Positions 9,756-24,017 are shown, counted from the first letter of the stretch. The stretch: DNA of 64,000 nt from Trifolium pratense (GCF_020283565.1 NC_060065.1:38118409-38182408); one strand, 5' to 3'. The notes: a model not told the origin generated them from the sequence alone. Program-made: numbers and translations.

Positions 9756-12106
9756 TGATTAATGATACCCACATGATGAAATTAGTGTAAACAAATGACA
9801 AAAGAAAATGAATGATTAGTAAAGGTTGGTTGTAAAGCCACGCTGTGTTAGGCTTTATCCTATGCTTCAAGGTCCCACTCCCACAAACAATCACACCTCA
9901 TAACCTCCTTTTTCTCATATGAAATGAAATGAAATAATACATAAGCTAAGAAAAACTTGTACTCTTTCTTTGCATTTTCTAACCGTCCTTCGAAGATTCT
10001 AGACACTGATATCGATCCAGATAGTTGGGAAATCCCAAGTTAATTTGTTGCAGTCATACAATTCATATCATCCACCATCTTAAAATGGGAGTTAGCTTTA
10101 ACTTAATTTTTATAAAACCGATTTATAAGGTAAAGATCGTGATTGTTCAAAAAAAAAAAAAAGATAAATATTGTCTCTTACTTAGTGTAGAAAAGTACTA
10201 AAGTTAAAACGAACTGAACTAAAAAAATTGAACTATAACTAATAGTTTTGAAATTGAATTGAAACAATTCAGTTCGATTCATAATTACTATCAGTTTGGT
10301 CTGGTTTCGTTCGCTTTAATAGTTCAGTTCGCTTTAGTGAAAATTTAGTTATGATTTGGCTTAGAAACATAAAACCAAACAACTTTAACAGTTTGGTTCT
10401 GTTCAAAAGACAAACAGTTCAATTCAATTACTATAATTTTTAAAAATAATTTGATTCAGTTCGATTCGATTTTCCTCCATATCCGAATCATACCCACTGT
10501 TACACCTGACTCCATCAGAATTCACAACATCAATTAAAAATAAAAATATCATGTCAAAAAAATTAAATTCAAGATTATCAGCTGGACGGTGGTTCATTCT
10601 TAAGCAACAATGACCCCACTTATGTGATCATGTAGCAGACTGCACACACATGAATTGAATATTCTCATATTTCTTTTTTATACTTTTAAGGATTAAATTA
10701 ATATTAGTTTTGTTTTCAAAGAAAAGTTAAATATGTTTTTTTTTTTACTTAAGTTAAATATGTTTTATTCATAATAAAATTGGGACTTTATTTGACCTAA
10801 AATAAAATAAAATTGGGACTTTATAAATTTACTCCTTGTTTAAAGTTTATTCAATTTTAGTCTTTATATTAAATTTTATAAAAAAAAAAATAGTGTTTTT
10901 TTACACGTATTATACTTTTCCAACACTTTAATGCCTCCAACTTAGGTCACAAGCAAACGTTACCAAACTCGGCAAAATAGTATTTTTTTTAACAATAAAA
11001 AAGTAGTGGTTTTAGTCTCTATATTTTTTACACAACTTTCCTTCACTGATAATTATATGTTAGACACGTTGATATTTAAACTTTAATTTGTTATGTTGTG
11101 ATATTTTAAAATTTTGTTAGATCATTTTCCGTTGGTGATTTTTCCTATAAAGTCAATATATATATTTTTTTTTGGTAAGGAGGTTAAAAAAGAAAGAAAA
11201 TTAAAACGAGAAATTATTCACGAAGAAAGAAAGGTTCGCATTGCGTCGTTTATAAGAAGATCATGAACGCCTTACGAAGGAGAAGCATAAGTCAAGTAGT
11301 CGGCATGCGAGGAGACTCCAAGTTTAGTGAAAAAATCTACACATTGATTATCCTCTCTAAATGTGTGATAGAGAGAAATATTGATTATAGATATTTGATA
11401 CAACATTAATCCAGATATGAAGATAGAGAATCATAAAATTTAAAATACGATATAGTAAAAAGATAGTTTAATAAAAAAATAAATTTAAAATTAAATATAT
11501 AAATGCACAATATATAAAAATAACTAAAACTGATGATACATAAACATAAACAAACATTTACATTATTACTGAAATTATCGAATCAAGTAACAGTTACACA
11601 TCTTATATCGAACATGATACTTAGACAATACCGAACATGTTTAATGTTTGTCGGATACAATATCTAACAAGATACTTAGACTATTTTAGAGTATCGAGAT
11701 TTTGATATTTTTGCATTTAATCTCTGTAAAAACAAAATAAGAACTAAAATTAAAATAAAAAATTTATTTAAGGAATAAACTTGAAAAAAAATATTGAATT
11801 CTATAGACACTAAAAATGATATTTAGTTTACTTTTTTGGTGCCATGTCATCATCTGTCGTGGAAGGAGCAAAAGAAAAAGGTACATGTTGAGACTGAGGA
11901 AGAAAAGTGGTAATGTGAGGTGAGGTGTTTTTTGATACAACTTTAATTAGCTTTAAGGACTTATTATACCACCCTGCCATTTTCTCTTCTCCTTTCCTTT
12001 TGGACATTCCTTTCTGCTTTCTAAGTTTTTGCTAAAACCATTACCATTCTTTCATCTTGGTCTAGTTCCTCAATCCACAATTTGATGATCAGAAGAATAT
12101 AGCATC
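9756..12106. other. Intergenic DNA and presumed myosin promoter/5' leader
   Basis: AT-rich with no coding sequence. 10200-10500 contains repeated ACTGAACT / CAGTTCGATTC phrases that look like an old MITE but without clean ends. The last 150 bp (11960-12106) is CT-rich and reads like the 5' leader of the myosin gene. I could not identify its TATA box with confidence. Confidence 0.5.
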
Positions 12107-15100
12107 ATGGTTAGTTTCTGAATTATGAGTTTAAGTTTTCTTTGTATTATTGTTCTTTTTAATTTTTGTTGTTGGATCATATATTATTAACTTTGTTTTG
12201 ATTGTTCAGGGAACACCTGTGAACATCATTGTTGGATCACAGGTTTGGGTTGAGGATCCTGAGATTGCTTGGATTGATGGCGAGGTTACACAAATCAATG
12301 GCACAAATGCTACCATTATTACCACAGATGGTAAAACTGTAAGATTTTAACTTGATCATCAAACTTGATTACAAATACGAACACTGAACACGACACTGAC
12401 ACGTAAGCACTTTTAGTAATTTAAGAAAATGAAAGTGATTGAATGTAACTAACTACATATGTATTGGGCCGGTGACAGACACTTACATGTGTCAGTCACC
12501 AGACACGCCTTCGATCTGAAATGTCAGTGCATCATAGTTTAGGAAACTTGTTAAATTACAGGTGTTTAACAGATAGGTGAAGAATTTTGATCTTTGACTA
12601 GAATAGATCATAGAATGAATACTTTGGATCCAAATGATGGAAATGGAATAACTTGAAGTAAGAATCAGTACCATCAATCTGAAATCCTAGGACAGATTCT
12701 CCAACAACAATTATCAGCTTCGTCACCGATTTCAAACCAAATAGCACATATCTAACCAAAATTCTGGCCCAAAGTTAACATTCCCCTTCCAAAAATGTAT
12801 CACTATACTCATAACTTTGATGCTTGAAGTGCAAGAATAAACAAGCATATATATTATATACTAAACATTAGGATTATCCTCAATTTCAGGTTGTGGCAGA
12901 AATTTCAAGTATATACCCAAAAGATACAGAAGCACCACCTGCAGGGGTTGATGACATGACCAAGCTCGCATACCTCCATGAACCCGGAGTCCTGTATAAC
13001 CTTCTGTGTCGTTTTTCACTCAATGAGATATATGTAAGTCACAACGAGATAATCAACTTGTCAATATATATTTTTGAGTTAAATATGCTTTAGTCTCTAT
13101 AATTATCTAAAATTATATTTAGTACTTATAGACACTTCTCAGTGCCTATAAATTACTAAACTGCATGATTTCGGTCCCTAAAGAAGGATAAGAATATGCG
13201 GTTTAGTAATTTGTAGAGAATGAAAAGTGTGTATAAGGACTAAAAATATAATTCTAGATAATTATATGGACTAAAGGAAAAGAGAAACATCTGACTATGA
13301 TTAATGAAATAAGCAGACGTATACCGGGAATATTTTAATTGCGGTGAATCCTTTCCGAAGACTTCCACATTTGTATGACAGCCATATGATGGAGCAGTAC
13401 AAAGGAGCAGCATTTGGAGAGCTTAGTCCTCACCTTTTTGCTGTAGCAGACACTTGTTACAGGTATAGATCAATGTAGAAATAGATTTCGTGTTTGTCAC
13501 AAGTAACAAAGAAATCAATTTATTATAGATGGTAAAGTTAACTAGTTTAATATATCAGGGCAATGATAAATGAAAATGGAAGTCAATCTATTTTGGTCAG
13601 TGGAGAAAGTGGAGCTGGTAAAACCGAGACGACTAAAATGTTAATGAGATATCTAGCTTTCATGGGAGGGAGATCGAATACCGAAGGAAGAACAGTAGAA
13701 CAACAGGTTTTGGAGGTGAGCTTGAACTATTAAACTACAAAGTTACAAATTTGTTTCTTGGTTAACTAAAATAAGGTATACATAGTCATTACATTATAAA
13801 TTCTTCAGTCCAATCCAGTGTTAGAAGCATTTGGAAATGCCAAAACTGTCAAAAACAACAACTCAAGGTAAATATTGTACAGATATTTTCTAAGGCCATA
13901 ATTTCCGTTTGAGTTTTGCCTTACAAAATTTTTGGATTTTTTGGCAGTCGTTTTGGTAAATTTGTTGAAATTCAATTTGACAAGAATGGGAAGATTTCTG
14001 GAGCTGCAATCCGCACGTACCTCCTCGAACGATCACGAGTTTGCCAAGTTTCTGATCCGGAGAGAAACTATCATTGCTTTTACATGCTTTGTGCTGCTCC
14101 ACAAGAGGTAACCTCTTTATAATATATGACTAAGGGTTAAACGAGTTGAAAGGACCGGATTCCTAACCCTGGCACAGGAGAAAATACTAACAGTTAAAAT
14201 TTGATTGATAGGATGTCAAGAAGTACAAGTTAGGGGATCCAAGACAATTCCGCTATCTTAATCAATCAAGCTGTTATGAAGTGTCAAATGTAGACGACGC
14301 GAAGGAATACTTGGAAACAAGAAATGCAATGGACATTGTAGGCATCAACCAGGATGAACAGGTATTAGGCGACAGTGTATGTATCACATATTAGTTAGTG
14401 TTTATCAAGTCGTCGTGATCAATTAAAATTCTCTCTACAGGATGCTATCTTTCGTGTCGTAGCTGCAATCTTACATCTTGGAAACATTGACTTCGTCAAA
14501 GGGAATGAATTTGATTCATCCAAATTGAAAGACGAAAAATCACTCTACCACCTCCGAACAGTTGCAGAATTATTCATGTACAAGCAAGCTTTGATCCTAC
14601 TGTCAAATTCAAATAATTCCTAAACTTCAACTTCATTGTATTTTGACATGTTTTTGTTCAGGTGTGATGAGAAATCACTAGAAGACTCACTTTGCCAGCG
14701 CGTCATTGTTACCCCTGATGGCAACATTACAAAACCACTAGATCCAGATGCAGCATCTTTGAGCCGAGACGCTCTGGCGAAGACTGTGTACTCCAGATTG
14801 TTTGATTGGTAATTAACCATGTATTTGAACTGCGTTAAATATGTAATAAAGGATAACAGTGCATAGGGTAACTTTGTCAAAGTTGACACAGATACCGTAT
14901 ACAAGGAGTGACATATTCGTTATGCATTCTTATAATATGGCAGGATTGTCGATAAGATTAACAGTTCAATTGGTCAAGATTCTAATGCAGTTAGCTTAAT
15001 AGGAGTCCTCGACATTTATGGATTCGAAAGCTTCAAAATCAACAGGTATGTATGTTAATTATATTTGTCAGAAAGAAAATTTATACATCGCTATATTAGA

Positions 15101-18100
15101 ATTTTTATTTGTTCTACATTTACAGTTTTGAGCAACTATGCATCAACTTAACAAATGAGAAGTTGCAACAACATTTTAATCAGGCAAGGTTATAACGATC
15201 TCAATATCGCTTTCACATCATTGTTGCTGCAAATGTATAATAATATAGAAATGGAACTGTTTCAATTTCAACAGCATGTATTCAAGATGGAGCAAGAAGA
15301 GTACACAAAGGAGGAAATTGATTGGAGCTATGTAGAATTTGTTGATAATCAGGATGTTCTTGATCTTATTGAGAAGGTAATTACTAATTAGAGACTAATC
15401 AGTGGTGGATCCACCGCCCGGCCAGCTCGGGCACTTGCCCAGGCTCTGGTAAAAAAATTTGGTATTTTAGGGGTTAGTTTAGGGCAAAACTGAGATATTT
15501 AGGGGTTGGTTTAGGGTAAAACTGAGATTGTTTTTGTTCAAACCTGAGATTTTTCAGTGCAAAACTGAGATGTTTGTTTAAACCTGAGATTTTGCCTAGG
15601 CTTTATAAATTTTCTGGCTGCGCCACTGAGACTAATTATGTATCAACATTGATTGTGCAAGACCTTGTCTACAAGATATGTTGTGAAACTATTTATTTTT
15701 CCTGCATGCAGAAACCTGGTGGAATTATTGCTCTTCTTGATGAAGCTTGGTATGTCATTTCTCACTCAAAAAGCTTTCAATACATAAAAATTTAAAAAAT
15801 ATACACATATTTTCTTAAGCAAAAAAAAAACAAAAGAAAATTTAATCATATTCTTATTTGCGCAGCATGTTCCCGAAGTCAACACACGAGACTTTTGCAC
15901 AAAAAATGTACCAGACATACAAAGCACACAAACGGTTCAGCAAGCCAAAACTTTCTCGGACAGACTTCATAGTTAACCACTATGCCGGAGATGTAAGTTG
16001 AGTAAATTCTAAATATTTTCGTCATATGTATATCCGGTTAAAAATGAAAGATGATAATTTCTTGTCACAAATACTTTTGATGTATATAGGTCACATACCA
16101 AGCAGATTATTTTCTTGATAAGAATAAAGATTATGTTGTAGCAGAACATCAAGCTCTTTTATGCGCTTCAAAGTGCACATTTGTTGCTAATCTTTTCCCT
16201 CCTTTACCCGAGGAAACATCAAAGCAATCAAAATTTTCTTCCATTGGTTCACAGTTTAAGGTAACCATGTTTTACAACAGCGATTTGTTCCTCATGTTTC
16301 GTGAAACTCTCAATCCATCATGAATTACTTATGAATCAAATTTTAATATCCAGCAACAACTGCAATCTCTCATGGAGACACTGAGCACCACAGAACCGCA
16401 TTACATAAGATGTGTGAAACCAAACACAGTTTTGCAGCCAGGAATATTTGAGAACTTCAATGTCTTAAACCAGTTAAGATGTGGGGTGAGTTTCAGTTTT
16501 CTTGTTGTCAATTATATATATGACTGTTTAGTGAATTTGAGAAGATTTTGCTTATTAACATTTACATCGTTATTGCTCTTTCAGGGAGTACTTGAGGCAA
16601 TAAGGATAAGTTGTGCCGGATATCCAACTAAAAGAACATTTGAAGAGTTCCTTGATCGATTTGGAATGCTAGCCCCTGATGTCCTTGACGGGTATATATT
16701 AGTCTAGTACTTCCTACGGACTTAAATATAAGCAAAATCGAACATGTATCTGGAATAAAGACATGTTCATTTTTTCTCATATTTAAGACCATAGTAGTAC
16801 ACAAGAAAATGAATAATGTTTATGTTTTTGTTTTAACTTTGATCGTTACCTTCAAGAAAGTGGAGTAAGAATGATGAGTCGAAGATGTAATACAAGTATT
16901 CTTATGTTCATTTGCTTGAAGCTTCACTTGAAAATAACAATAGGAATAATCTATTGTGTAGCTTATATCATAGATAAACTATATCACTCATTGTTCTACA
17001 AGATATATTTTGAACTTTGCAAACACATGATAAATAATGCTTTTTTCTGTGTAGCTCGGACGAGAAAAAGGCATCTATTGCCATATGTGATAAGATGAAC
17101 TTAAAGGGTTATCAAGTAAGTCTATAGAAGCAAAAGGCATAATTATCACCAAAAAATAATCAAGATTTATGTTATAAGTTGTAATTTATTTCCTCTAATC
17201 TTTTTTTTTTCTTTCTCTCAATCAGATGGGGAAAACAAAGGTGTTTCTTAGAGCTGGTCAGATGGCTGAATTAGATGCACGAAGAGCCGAAGTCTTAGCT
17301 AAAGCAGCTAGACTCATACAGAGACAAATCCGAACACATTTAGCACGAAAAGAGTTTATCACCATGAAAAAGGCCACAATTCGTATTCAGAAGATTTGGA
17401 GAGGTTGCATTTCTTCACAAAGAAGTAACTTGTATGTTTAGTACATGTTCGTTCTCCCGTTGCTTAACTGACTTAAGTTACTTTTCTTTACGCTTCTTAT
17501 ATCAGCAAAAATTGCTCGGGAAATCTATGAGGATATGAAGAGAGAATCAGCTTCTATCCGGATACAGAAATATGCGCGTGCACATAGAGCAAGAGTGTAT
17601 TATACATCATTACAAGCATCAGCTATTGTTATTCAATCAGGTTTGAGAGCATTAGCCGCACGAAACGAATATAGGTACAGAAGAAGAACAAAAGCTTCAA
17701 CGAAAATTCAGGTAAAGACAACTTCAGAAGGAATACATAAGACCACCATAGGTCATAAATCATGACAGATATTGAAATGTTTATCTAAATTATCATCAAT
17801 TAAAATTTAAAGAAGCTTGGGATACAAGATAGCAAAATAACAATTATTTCTACTTCTATTTTACATTGATAATTCTTAATTATTCAAATTTATTTATTCT
17901 TACAGACACAATGGAGAAAAGTACAAGCTCTTTGTAGTTACAAGCAGCAGAAGAAATCAACTCTTACTCTTCAATGTCTGTGGAGAGCTAAAGTAGCACG
18001 AAAAGAGCTCAGAAAGCTTAAAATGGCGAGTCTCGCTTCTTTGTATCATTTTCCAGAATTTTATTCCAATTCTTATAGAATATCTATAGTAACAGTTTGA

Positions 18101-21100
18101 AATTGTTGTGCAGGCTGCAAGGGAAACTGGGGCACTTAAGGAAGCAAAAGACAAATTGGAGAAACGTGTCGAGGAACTTACATGGAGACTAGATTTTGAA
18201 AAGCACTTGAGGGTATGTATGAACTCTCAAATAGGTTACCATGATAAACACTAAATGTATTCAACTAAAAAAGTTCATTTCAGTAATCGAAGTTGATTTT
18301 GAGTTGTTTGATCGTCGCTTCATCCTAGTTTGAGCGGTTGAACTATGGCCTGGAGGTCTTGCCAGTTCCATATCCAGTTCGATTCTTAAAACATTGATCA
18401 AAATCAAGATCCGACTTTGAAATTAAAATTAAAATACAAATGATTTCTCAAATATAACAGATCTTTATTTTGATTCAAAAGAAAGTTTCAAGTTTCTTTT
18501 AACATTTTCATTCGTTGATTAACATTAGAGAGCATACTATTCAATATATTAGTGATAAGAGAAACCTTGTCCTTGATTATTCATGCATATTTTTTCCAAC
18601 CACATATAACCTAGAAAAAATAAAATGCAGGTTGACCTTGAAGAAGCTAAGGGGCTAGAGATTGCAAAATTACAAAATGCATTACAAGAAATGCAAGGTC
18701 AGCTAGATGAAGCTCATTCTGCAATTATACATGAAAAAGAAGCAGCAAAAATAGCAATTGAACAAGCACCACCGGTAATAAAAGAGGTACCTGTTGTGGA
18801 TAACACCAAGCTGGAGTTACTCACAAATAAAAATGTGGAGCTTGAGGTAAATCTGATATTTAGAATATTTTACTTTCAACATTAACAATTATGAAGCCGA
18901 GTAATTAATTATATTGAAGTTGTTAAAATGCAGAGTGAAGTAGAAGAGCTGAAAAAGAGGATCAAAGATTTTGAAGAAAGGTACATAGAAATTGAAAAGG
19001 AGAATCAAGCAAGGCTTAAAGAGACAGAAGAAGCACAGCTTAAAGCAACACAACTTCAGGAGACTATTGAAAGGTTGTTAAAAAATAATTAGCCACAAAT
19101 ATCTCTACGATCATAAACTGACATGCATTGACTATCTAATTTTTTGTTTCTACAGATTAGAATCGAGTTTGTCAAACCTTGAGTCGGAGAACCAGGTTCT
19201 TTGCCAGCAGGCTTTGGTAGAATCAAAAAATGAAGATCTCTCTGAAGAGATTAAAATGTAAGACCGAATATATTATTTTTATCATCTATTATTATTTTTC
19301 TGCTCTTGGATGCTATATTAAGATTGAAGGTGTGGACGGTGTCTGACACGTGTAATTGTCAAACACGACACCAGCACATGTGGACGTTCAAACAGTTCCG
19401 TATCTATTTGTCAGTGTCATGTTCTATGTCTGTGTTAGTGCTTCATACCTTGAATGTATCTATGTGTCAGTGTCGTGTTCTATGTTCGTGTCTGTAGTAT
19501 AAAATAGTTTTTGAAAAATCAAATGATATCAACAGGTCTATGAAAATCATGATAAATTGTTCCTTTCATTCGTATTAGGAAGGATTATTGAAATATAAAA
19601 CTAAAACTAACATATAGTTAATATTCTCTAAGTAAATTTCATAATTGATATCCTGATAATTAATTACATTGACATAAAAATACTGAAACTCCATACTGTT
19701 TCCAGCCTCAAGGGTCAGATTGAAAATCTCGAATCGGAGAATGAAACTCTACGGAGCGAAGCAGCAGCTGCTATAGAACAGAAAGTTCATCCTGAAAAAG
19801 TAGAAACTGATCAGGAAGTGGCTGTTGTACAACAGATTCAACCAAAAGTTGCTGCAGATAATGTGACAGCACAAATCAAGGTACACACTAAAATTGATCT
19901 TTTCCAAAATTTCGACGGAATCATTTCATTATGTGACGATATATTTTTTGATGCTACAGGAATCGGACAATGGAAATCATATAGAAGAAGAATTGCATGC
20001 AAGAAAAGTATTTCAAAATTACTACATTTATTCTTTAAGATCTTATTAGGGAGCTTGTTGATTTGAAATAATTTAATTATGTTTCCAGGAACCAAGAGCA
20101 CCTGTTTCCTTTCTTACAAAGCAAAGATCACTCACAGATAGGCAGCAGGTATGTTTTAGAGACAAAATCTCTCTTTTGTAAGATAGTTTTGAAATAGAGA
20201 TTTTGAGAGAACAAGAAGTTGCACATCAATATAAATAGTACTTTACAATTTTCATCTCTCTTGTAAACAGGAAAGTCATGATGCATTGCTCAAGTGTCTT
20301 GTGGAAGATAAGCGTTTTGAGAAAAACAGACCGGCGGTTTCTTGTATTGTTTATAAAACACTTCTTCATTGGAGATCCTTTGAAGCAGAGAAGACACATA
20401 TATTTGATAAAATTACTCACACTATTCGATCATCAATAGAGGTAAAGTCTACTCTTCCATTCAACAACTTCAATGCACTCTTAGTTTTTGAGCCTAACTC
20501 AACCGTGACAAAATCGTTCTGATGATTTCCTATGTTTTACAAACTCTATTTAGTAAATAGAATGATTAAAATAGTTATCAACTCATAATGTTGTGTGAAA
20601 TCAAATTACCATTTTATTTTTTCTTGCAGAGTCAAGAAGGAATTAATGATCTAGCCTATTGGCTTTCAACAACATCAACACTTTTGTTTTATCTACATTG
20701 TACACTCAAGGTCAGCAACAACACAAATAAGGCATTTTCGCGTAATCGAAACTCGCCTGCTACATTATTTGGAAAAATGGCACAAGTAAGCTTTCAGGAA
20801 ACTGCAAAACTTAAGTGCATTAAATCAGATTTAATTCATATACACTATCATCGTAAATATGTTTTACACTATCAAACAATCATAATCGTCAGGGTTTACG
20901 TTCATCTTCAATGGGCATTGGGATATCAAGTGGATACAGTGGGATGGTGGAGAAGCCAAATGATCAATCTAAAGTTGAAGCCAAGTATCCGGCTATTCTT
21001 TTTAAGCAACACTTAACTGCATATGTGGAGAAGATATATGGAATGATCCGTGATAGTTTAAAGAAAGAGATTAGTCCATTCTTAAATCTGTGTATCCAGG

Positions 21101-23373
21101 TAATAAATATGTTTATGAAAAACTTGCGCAACAAGAAATTGGATATTGGTTGATTAGGGCAGCGTTTAAAGAAATTAATCGGGTTTATGTTTATAAGCAT
21201 TTAAACATATGTTTTGGAGAATGTACGAACATAGTTTATCACATGTCTATCAGTTTTTAGCTTATTTCAATAAGCTCTACGCCTGTTTGGGTTGACTTAT
21301 TTGAATTTATCGACCTGAGTGAGCTGATAGAAACAATTCATAACAAGTCCATAAACCTTATTTCCATACGCTCTTCAGAATATCTGTCAGAAAAGAAAAA
21401 AAAAGCTCTTTAGAATAATTTATGAAACAACTTATAACTTATACTTACCAAAAAACTTATAACTTATATGAAAAAAGTTTGATTTTATTTAATCTTTTGT
21501 TTTAGAAACAGTTTATATATAAGCACTTAAGTAAACTGTTTATCCAAATAGGGTCTATAGCTTATAAAAAGAGCTTTCAACTTATATGAAAACAGTTTAA
21601 CTTAATTCCATCTTGGATAAGTGTTTATATAATAAAGACTTATCTAATAAATGCTTAATTAAGTTGTTTATCCAAACACATTTTTTATTAATCTCTGACC
21701 ACAATTGACAGGCACCCAGATCCATAAGAACCAGATCAATAAGAGGGTCATCTAGAAACATCCATTCAAATATAGTTGCAAAACAACAAGCATTGCATAT
21801 GCACTGGAAAGGCATTGTGAGCAAGTTAGATCATGTCTTAGCTATATTATCTGACAACTATGTAAGCAGGAATCACTCTCCTAATTGCTTAGGTAAGGTT
21901 GTGCTTATCAAAGAAGAGATTTCTCAATATTCTACATTTTGTGATTTCAGGTTCCTCCTATGATAACAAGGAAGATATTTAGTCAGGTTTTCTCATACAT
22001 GAATGTTCAACTCTTTAATAGGTGAAAAAAAGTTCCACTTAATTTCACTTAAGACGTTGGACTAGTAATTGTTGATTCAACTTTATTTTATACAGATTCT
22101 CATAAAGTTATGATAATTATGGTTTCGCAGTTTGTTGCTTCGTCGTGAGTGCTGCTCCTTTAGCAATGGAGAATATTTGAAGGCAGGTTTGCATGAGTTG
22201 GAACTATGGTGTCTCAAAGCCACAGATCAGGTAATTTCAAATATTTTCCATAGCTTAGGTTTCATGACTAAGCCAAAATGCACAAGTTCAACACTCGTTT
22301 TCAACATATTTTCTTTGGCCTTTTTGATTTCTTTGCAGATTGCAGGGTCATCTTGGGATGAACTCAAACATATACGCCAAAGTGTTGGATTTCTGGTATA
22401 CTTTATCTGATAATGATTAAAGATAATGATTCAATCTTTAGTTCCCCTTTCCTCGATTTTGAATTTCTAAATTCCTTTGTCTATGCAGGTCTTGCATCAA
22501 AAGACTCAAAAATCTTTGGACGAGATCACAAATGAGCTATGTCCGGTAATTTTTTTCTTACAGACAAATATTAGTATTTTCTCTTTTATCAGGATTCGAA
22601 CTACAGTCCCTTGATAAAATTGAGGTCATTAAATTTAACCATGTGTTGGTGTATCCGAAAATGGATACGACTTTAATTTAAAGTGTTAGTGCTACATAGA
22701 ATGGCTCGAACCAATGTAACCTATTATTTCTTTTATAATTTTTCACTCTATCAGGTGTTAAGTATTCCACAAATATATCGCATTGGAACTATGTTCTGGG
22801 ATGACAAGTATGGAACACAAGGATTATCTCCAGAGGCAATTCCTTATCTCCTCAATCATGTTTACCTTTGCTGCATAATTGTTGTGCTTGTGCACATTTT
22901 TTCTAAACTATTGCTTTCATTTGAAGTATGATTATATGATATCTTGTGAACAATCTCATTACTTCCCTAGATATCATTCATAGCATTATTAAACATTTTT
23001 AATATCTAATTTGTATATTCGTTCAAATTTACAGGTCATTAGCCGAATGAGAGTACTTATGACAGAAGACTCAACAAACATACTGAATAACTCATTCCTT
23101 CTAGAAGTGGAATCGAGGTAATTATTCAATTAACATAATCCTGGACCCATTTTGGCTTTTCCTACTTTACATTCAAGTTCTAAAGTCACTTTCCAATTCC
23201 ATTCTTGCACAAAATTCAGCATTCCATTCTTAATGGAGGAGTTGTTTCGGTCCATGAGCGACATCCGAATATCAGATATGGATGTGGATCCACCAACAAT
23301 CCTTAGACAGAGATCTGATTTCCAGTTCTTGTTGCAGCACATTGATAGTGAAAGTTTGGCTGTTGGCATATAG
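12107..23373 (+). CDS. Class XI myosin heavy chain, 40 coding exons, 1586 aa
   Basis: Actin-based motor that moves organelles and drives cytoplasmic streaming in plant cells. Exon 1 is only the ATG (12107-12109). Others: 12210-12338, 12890-13033, 13317-13462, 13559-13715, 13809-13867, 13948-14107, 14212-14361, 14441-14577, 14662-14808, 14944-15045, 15126-15183, 15275-15376, 15712-15749, 15866-15992, 16090-16260, 16354-16485, 16585-16691, 17055-17115, 17226-17403, 17506-17711, 17906-18025, 18114-18212, 18631-18846, 18934-19073, 19156-19257, 19706-19880, 19960-20007, 20089-20148, 20271-20441, 20630-20785, 20893-21099, 21712-21861, 21951-22021, 22131-22230, 22339-22395, 22489-22545, 22755-22835, 23035-23117, 23220-23373. 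The sum is 4761 nt, in frame. Seen: SH3-like N-terminus ([10 protein letters not shown]), P-loop GESGAGKT (156-163), switch I NNNSSRFGK, switch [10 protein letters not shown] (434-441), about six IQ motifs (about 735-870), coiled coil (about 879-1120) and a DIL-type globular tail containing [20 protein letters not shown]. It looks intact. Which XI subtype it is remains open. Confidence 0.96.
13075..13287. mobile_element. MITE-like inverted repeat in myosin intron 3
   Basis: CTTTAGTCTCTATAATTATC (about 13089-13108) and its near reverse complement GATAATTATATGGACTAAAG (about 13257-13276) bound a palindromic segment that could fold into one long hairpin. The 'ttagtccctataa' type of end is common in small non-autonomous plant elements. 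No target duplication was resolved. Confidence 0.5.
15184..15185 (+). other. GC splice donor, myosin intron 12
   Basis: The conserved [11 protein letters not shown] junction of myosin XI falls at CAG|GCAAGG. A GC donor with this context is the known minor variant of U2 introns. The acceptor is ACAG at 15271-15274. No GT nearby keeps the conserved protein. Confidence 0.8.
15400..15628. mobile_element. hAT MITE in myosin intron 13
   Basis: The element starts CAGTGGTGGATCCA and ends TGGCTGCGCCACTG, an imperfect terminal inverted repeat of hAT type. It is flanked by a perfect 8-bp target duplication AGACTAAT (15392-15399 and 15629-15636). Inside are tandem copies of an AAACTGAGAT / AAACCTGAGAT phrase. 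At 229 bp it has no coding capacity. Confidence 0.9.
18026..18027 (+). other. Probable GC splice donor, myosin intron 22
   Basis: The conserved [12 protein letters not shown] junction is at ATG|GCGAGT, with the acceptor TGCAG ending at 18113. The nearest GT (about 18042) would shift the frame, so the GC donor is the best reading. Confidence 0.65.
21130..21700. repeat. Repeat-derived sequence in myosin intron 32
   Basis: The intron contains many copies of TTATAAGC / GCTTAT-like words in both orientations and ends such as 'gtttatccaaacaca' and 'ctgtttgggttgactta' that resemble a legume MITE family. Exact element ends were not resolved. Confidence 0.4.
22836..22837 (+). other. Possible GC splice donor, myosin intron 38
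   Basis: The conserved tail reads [13 protein letters not shown] across GAG|GCAATT and the acceptor ACAG at 23031-23034. The alternative is a GT donor 24 bp further on (CAT|GTTTAC), which keeps frame but adds eight residues not expected in the family. Either way the frame stays open. Confidence 0.5.
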
Positions 23374-24017
23374 TTATATTTTTTCTGATTTTTTCATTGA
23401 TTTAATTTGGGTTTGGTTTGTTGAGAGTAATTCAATGGTGAGTGAGGTGAAGCACTGTAATTAGTTTATAACATTTTTTCTAATTTTTTCATTTGTTTTT
23501 GTGAAGATTCAATTTTTTGAAATTTTTTTGTAAGGCTTCTTGTCAAGGAAAGAAAGGCCACAGTGAATTTTGACAATGTTAATGAAATGAAGGAAAGTTT
23601 TGGGTTTTAGTTCAATTTGCAAATTTAACAATATTATTTATTGTAATTTTGTTAAAATGGAAGATGAAACTAGCAGGATGGAGCAATTCTAATATATGCT
23701 CTTTGTTGTGCCGGCTTCATTGTCCTCTGTTCGACGGTGTAGTTCCTTCTCCCTCACCTCTGCTTCCTTTCTTATCTGATCATGCTCCGCCAGTCTTGCC
23801 TAGTGCAATGCACCTCGCTTCTTCAATTCCTTCACCACCGTTAAAAGTTGCTCAATCACAGCATTAAAAGTTCCTTTGCCGGTGATATTCGTCATTTGAC
23901 TGCTGCTTAAAGCCGATGCTATTTCGAGTGGTTGATGATGTCAGTTAGTGGAGCGAGGTCATCAGAGAATTTTATCGTAGCTCCACGGTGTGTGCCAATG
24001 TTCCGGTCTAGAAAACA
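23374..24017. other. Downstream of myosin: 3' UTR and unassigned DNA
   Basis: 23374-23640 is T-rich and likely holds the 3' UTR. 23690-24010 is less AT-rich with short broken frames and could be an old gene or retroelement scrap that I do not recognise. Confidence 0.4.
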
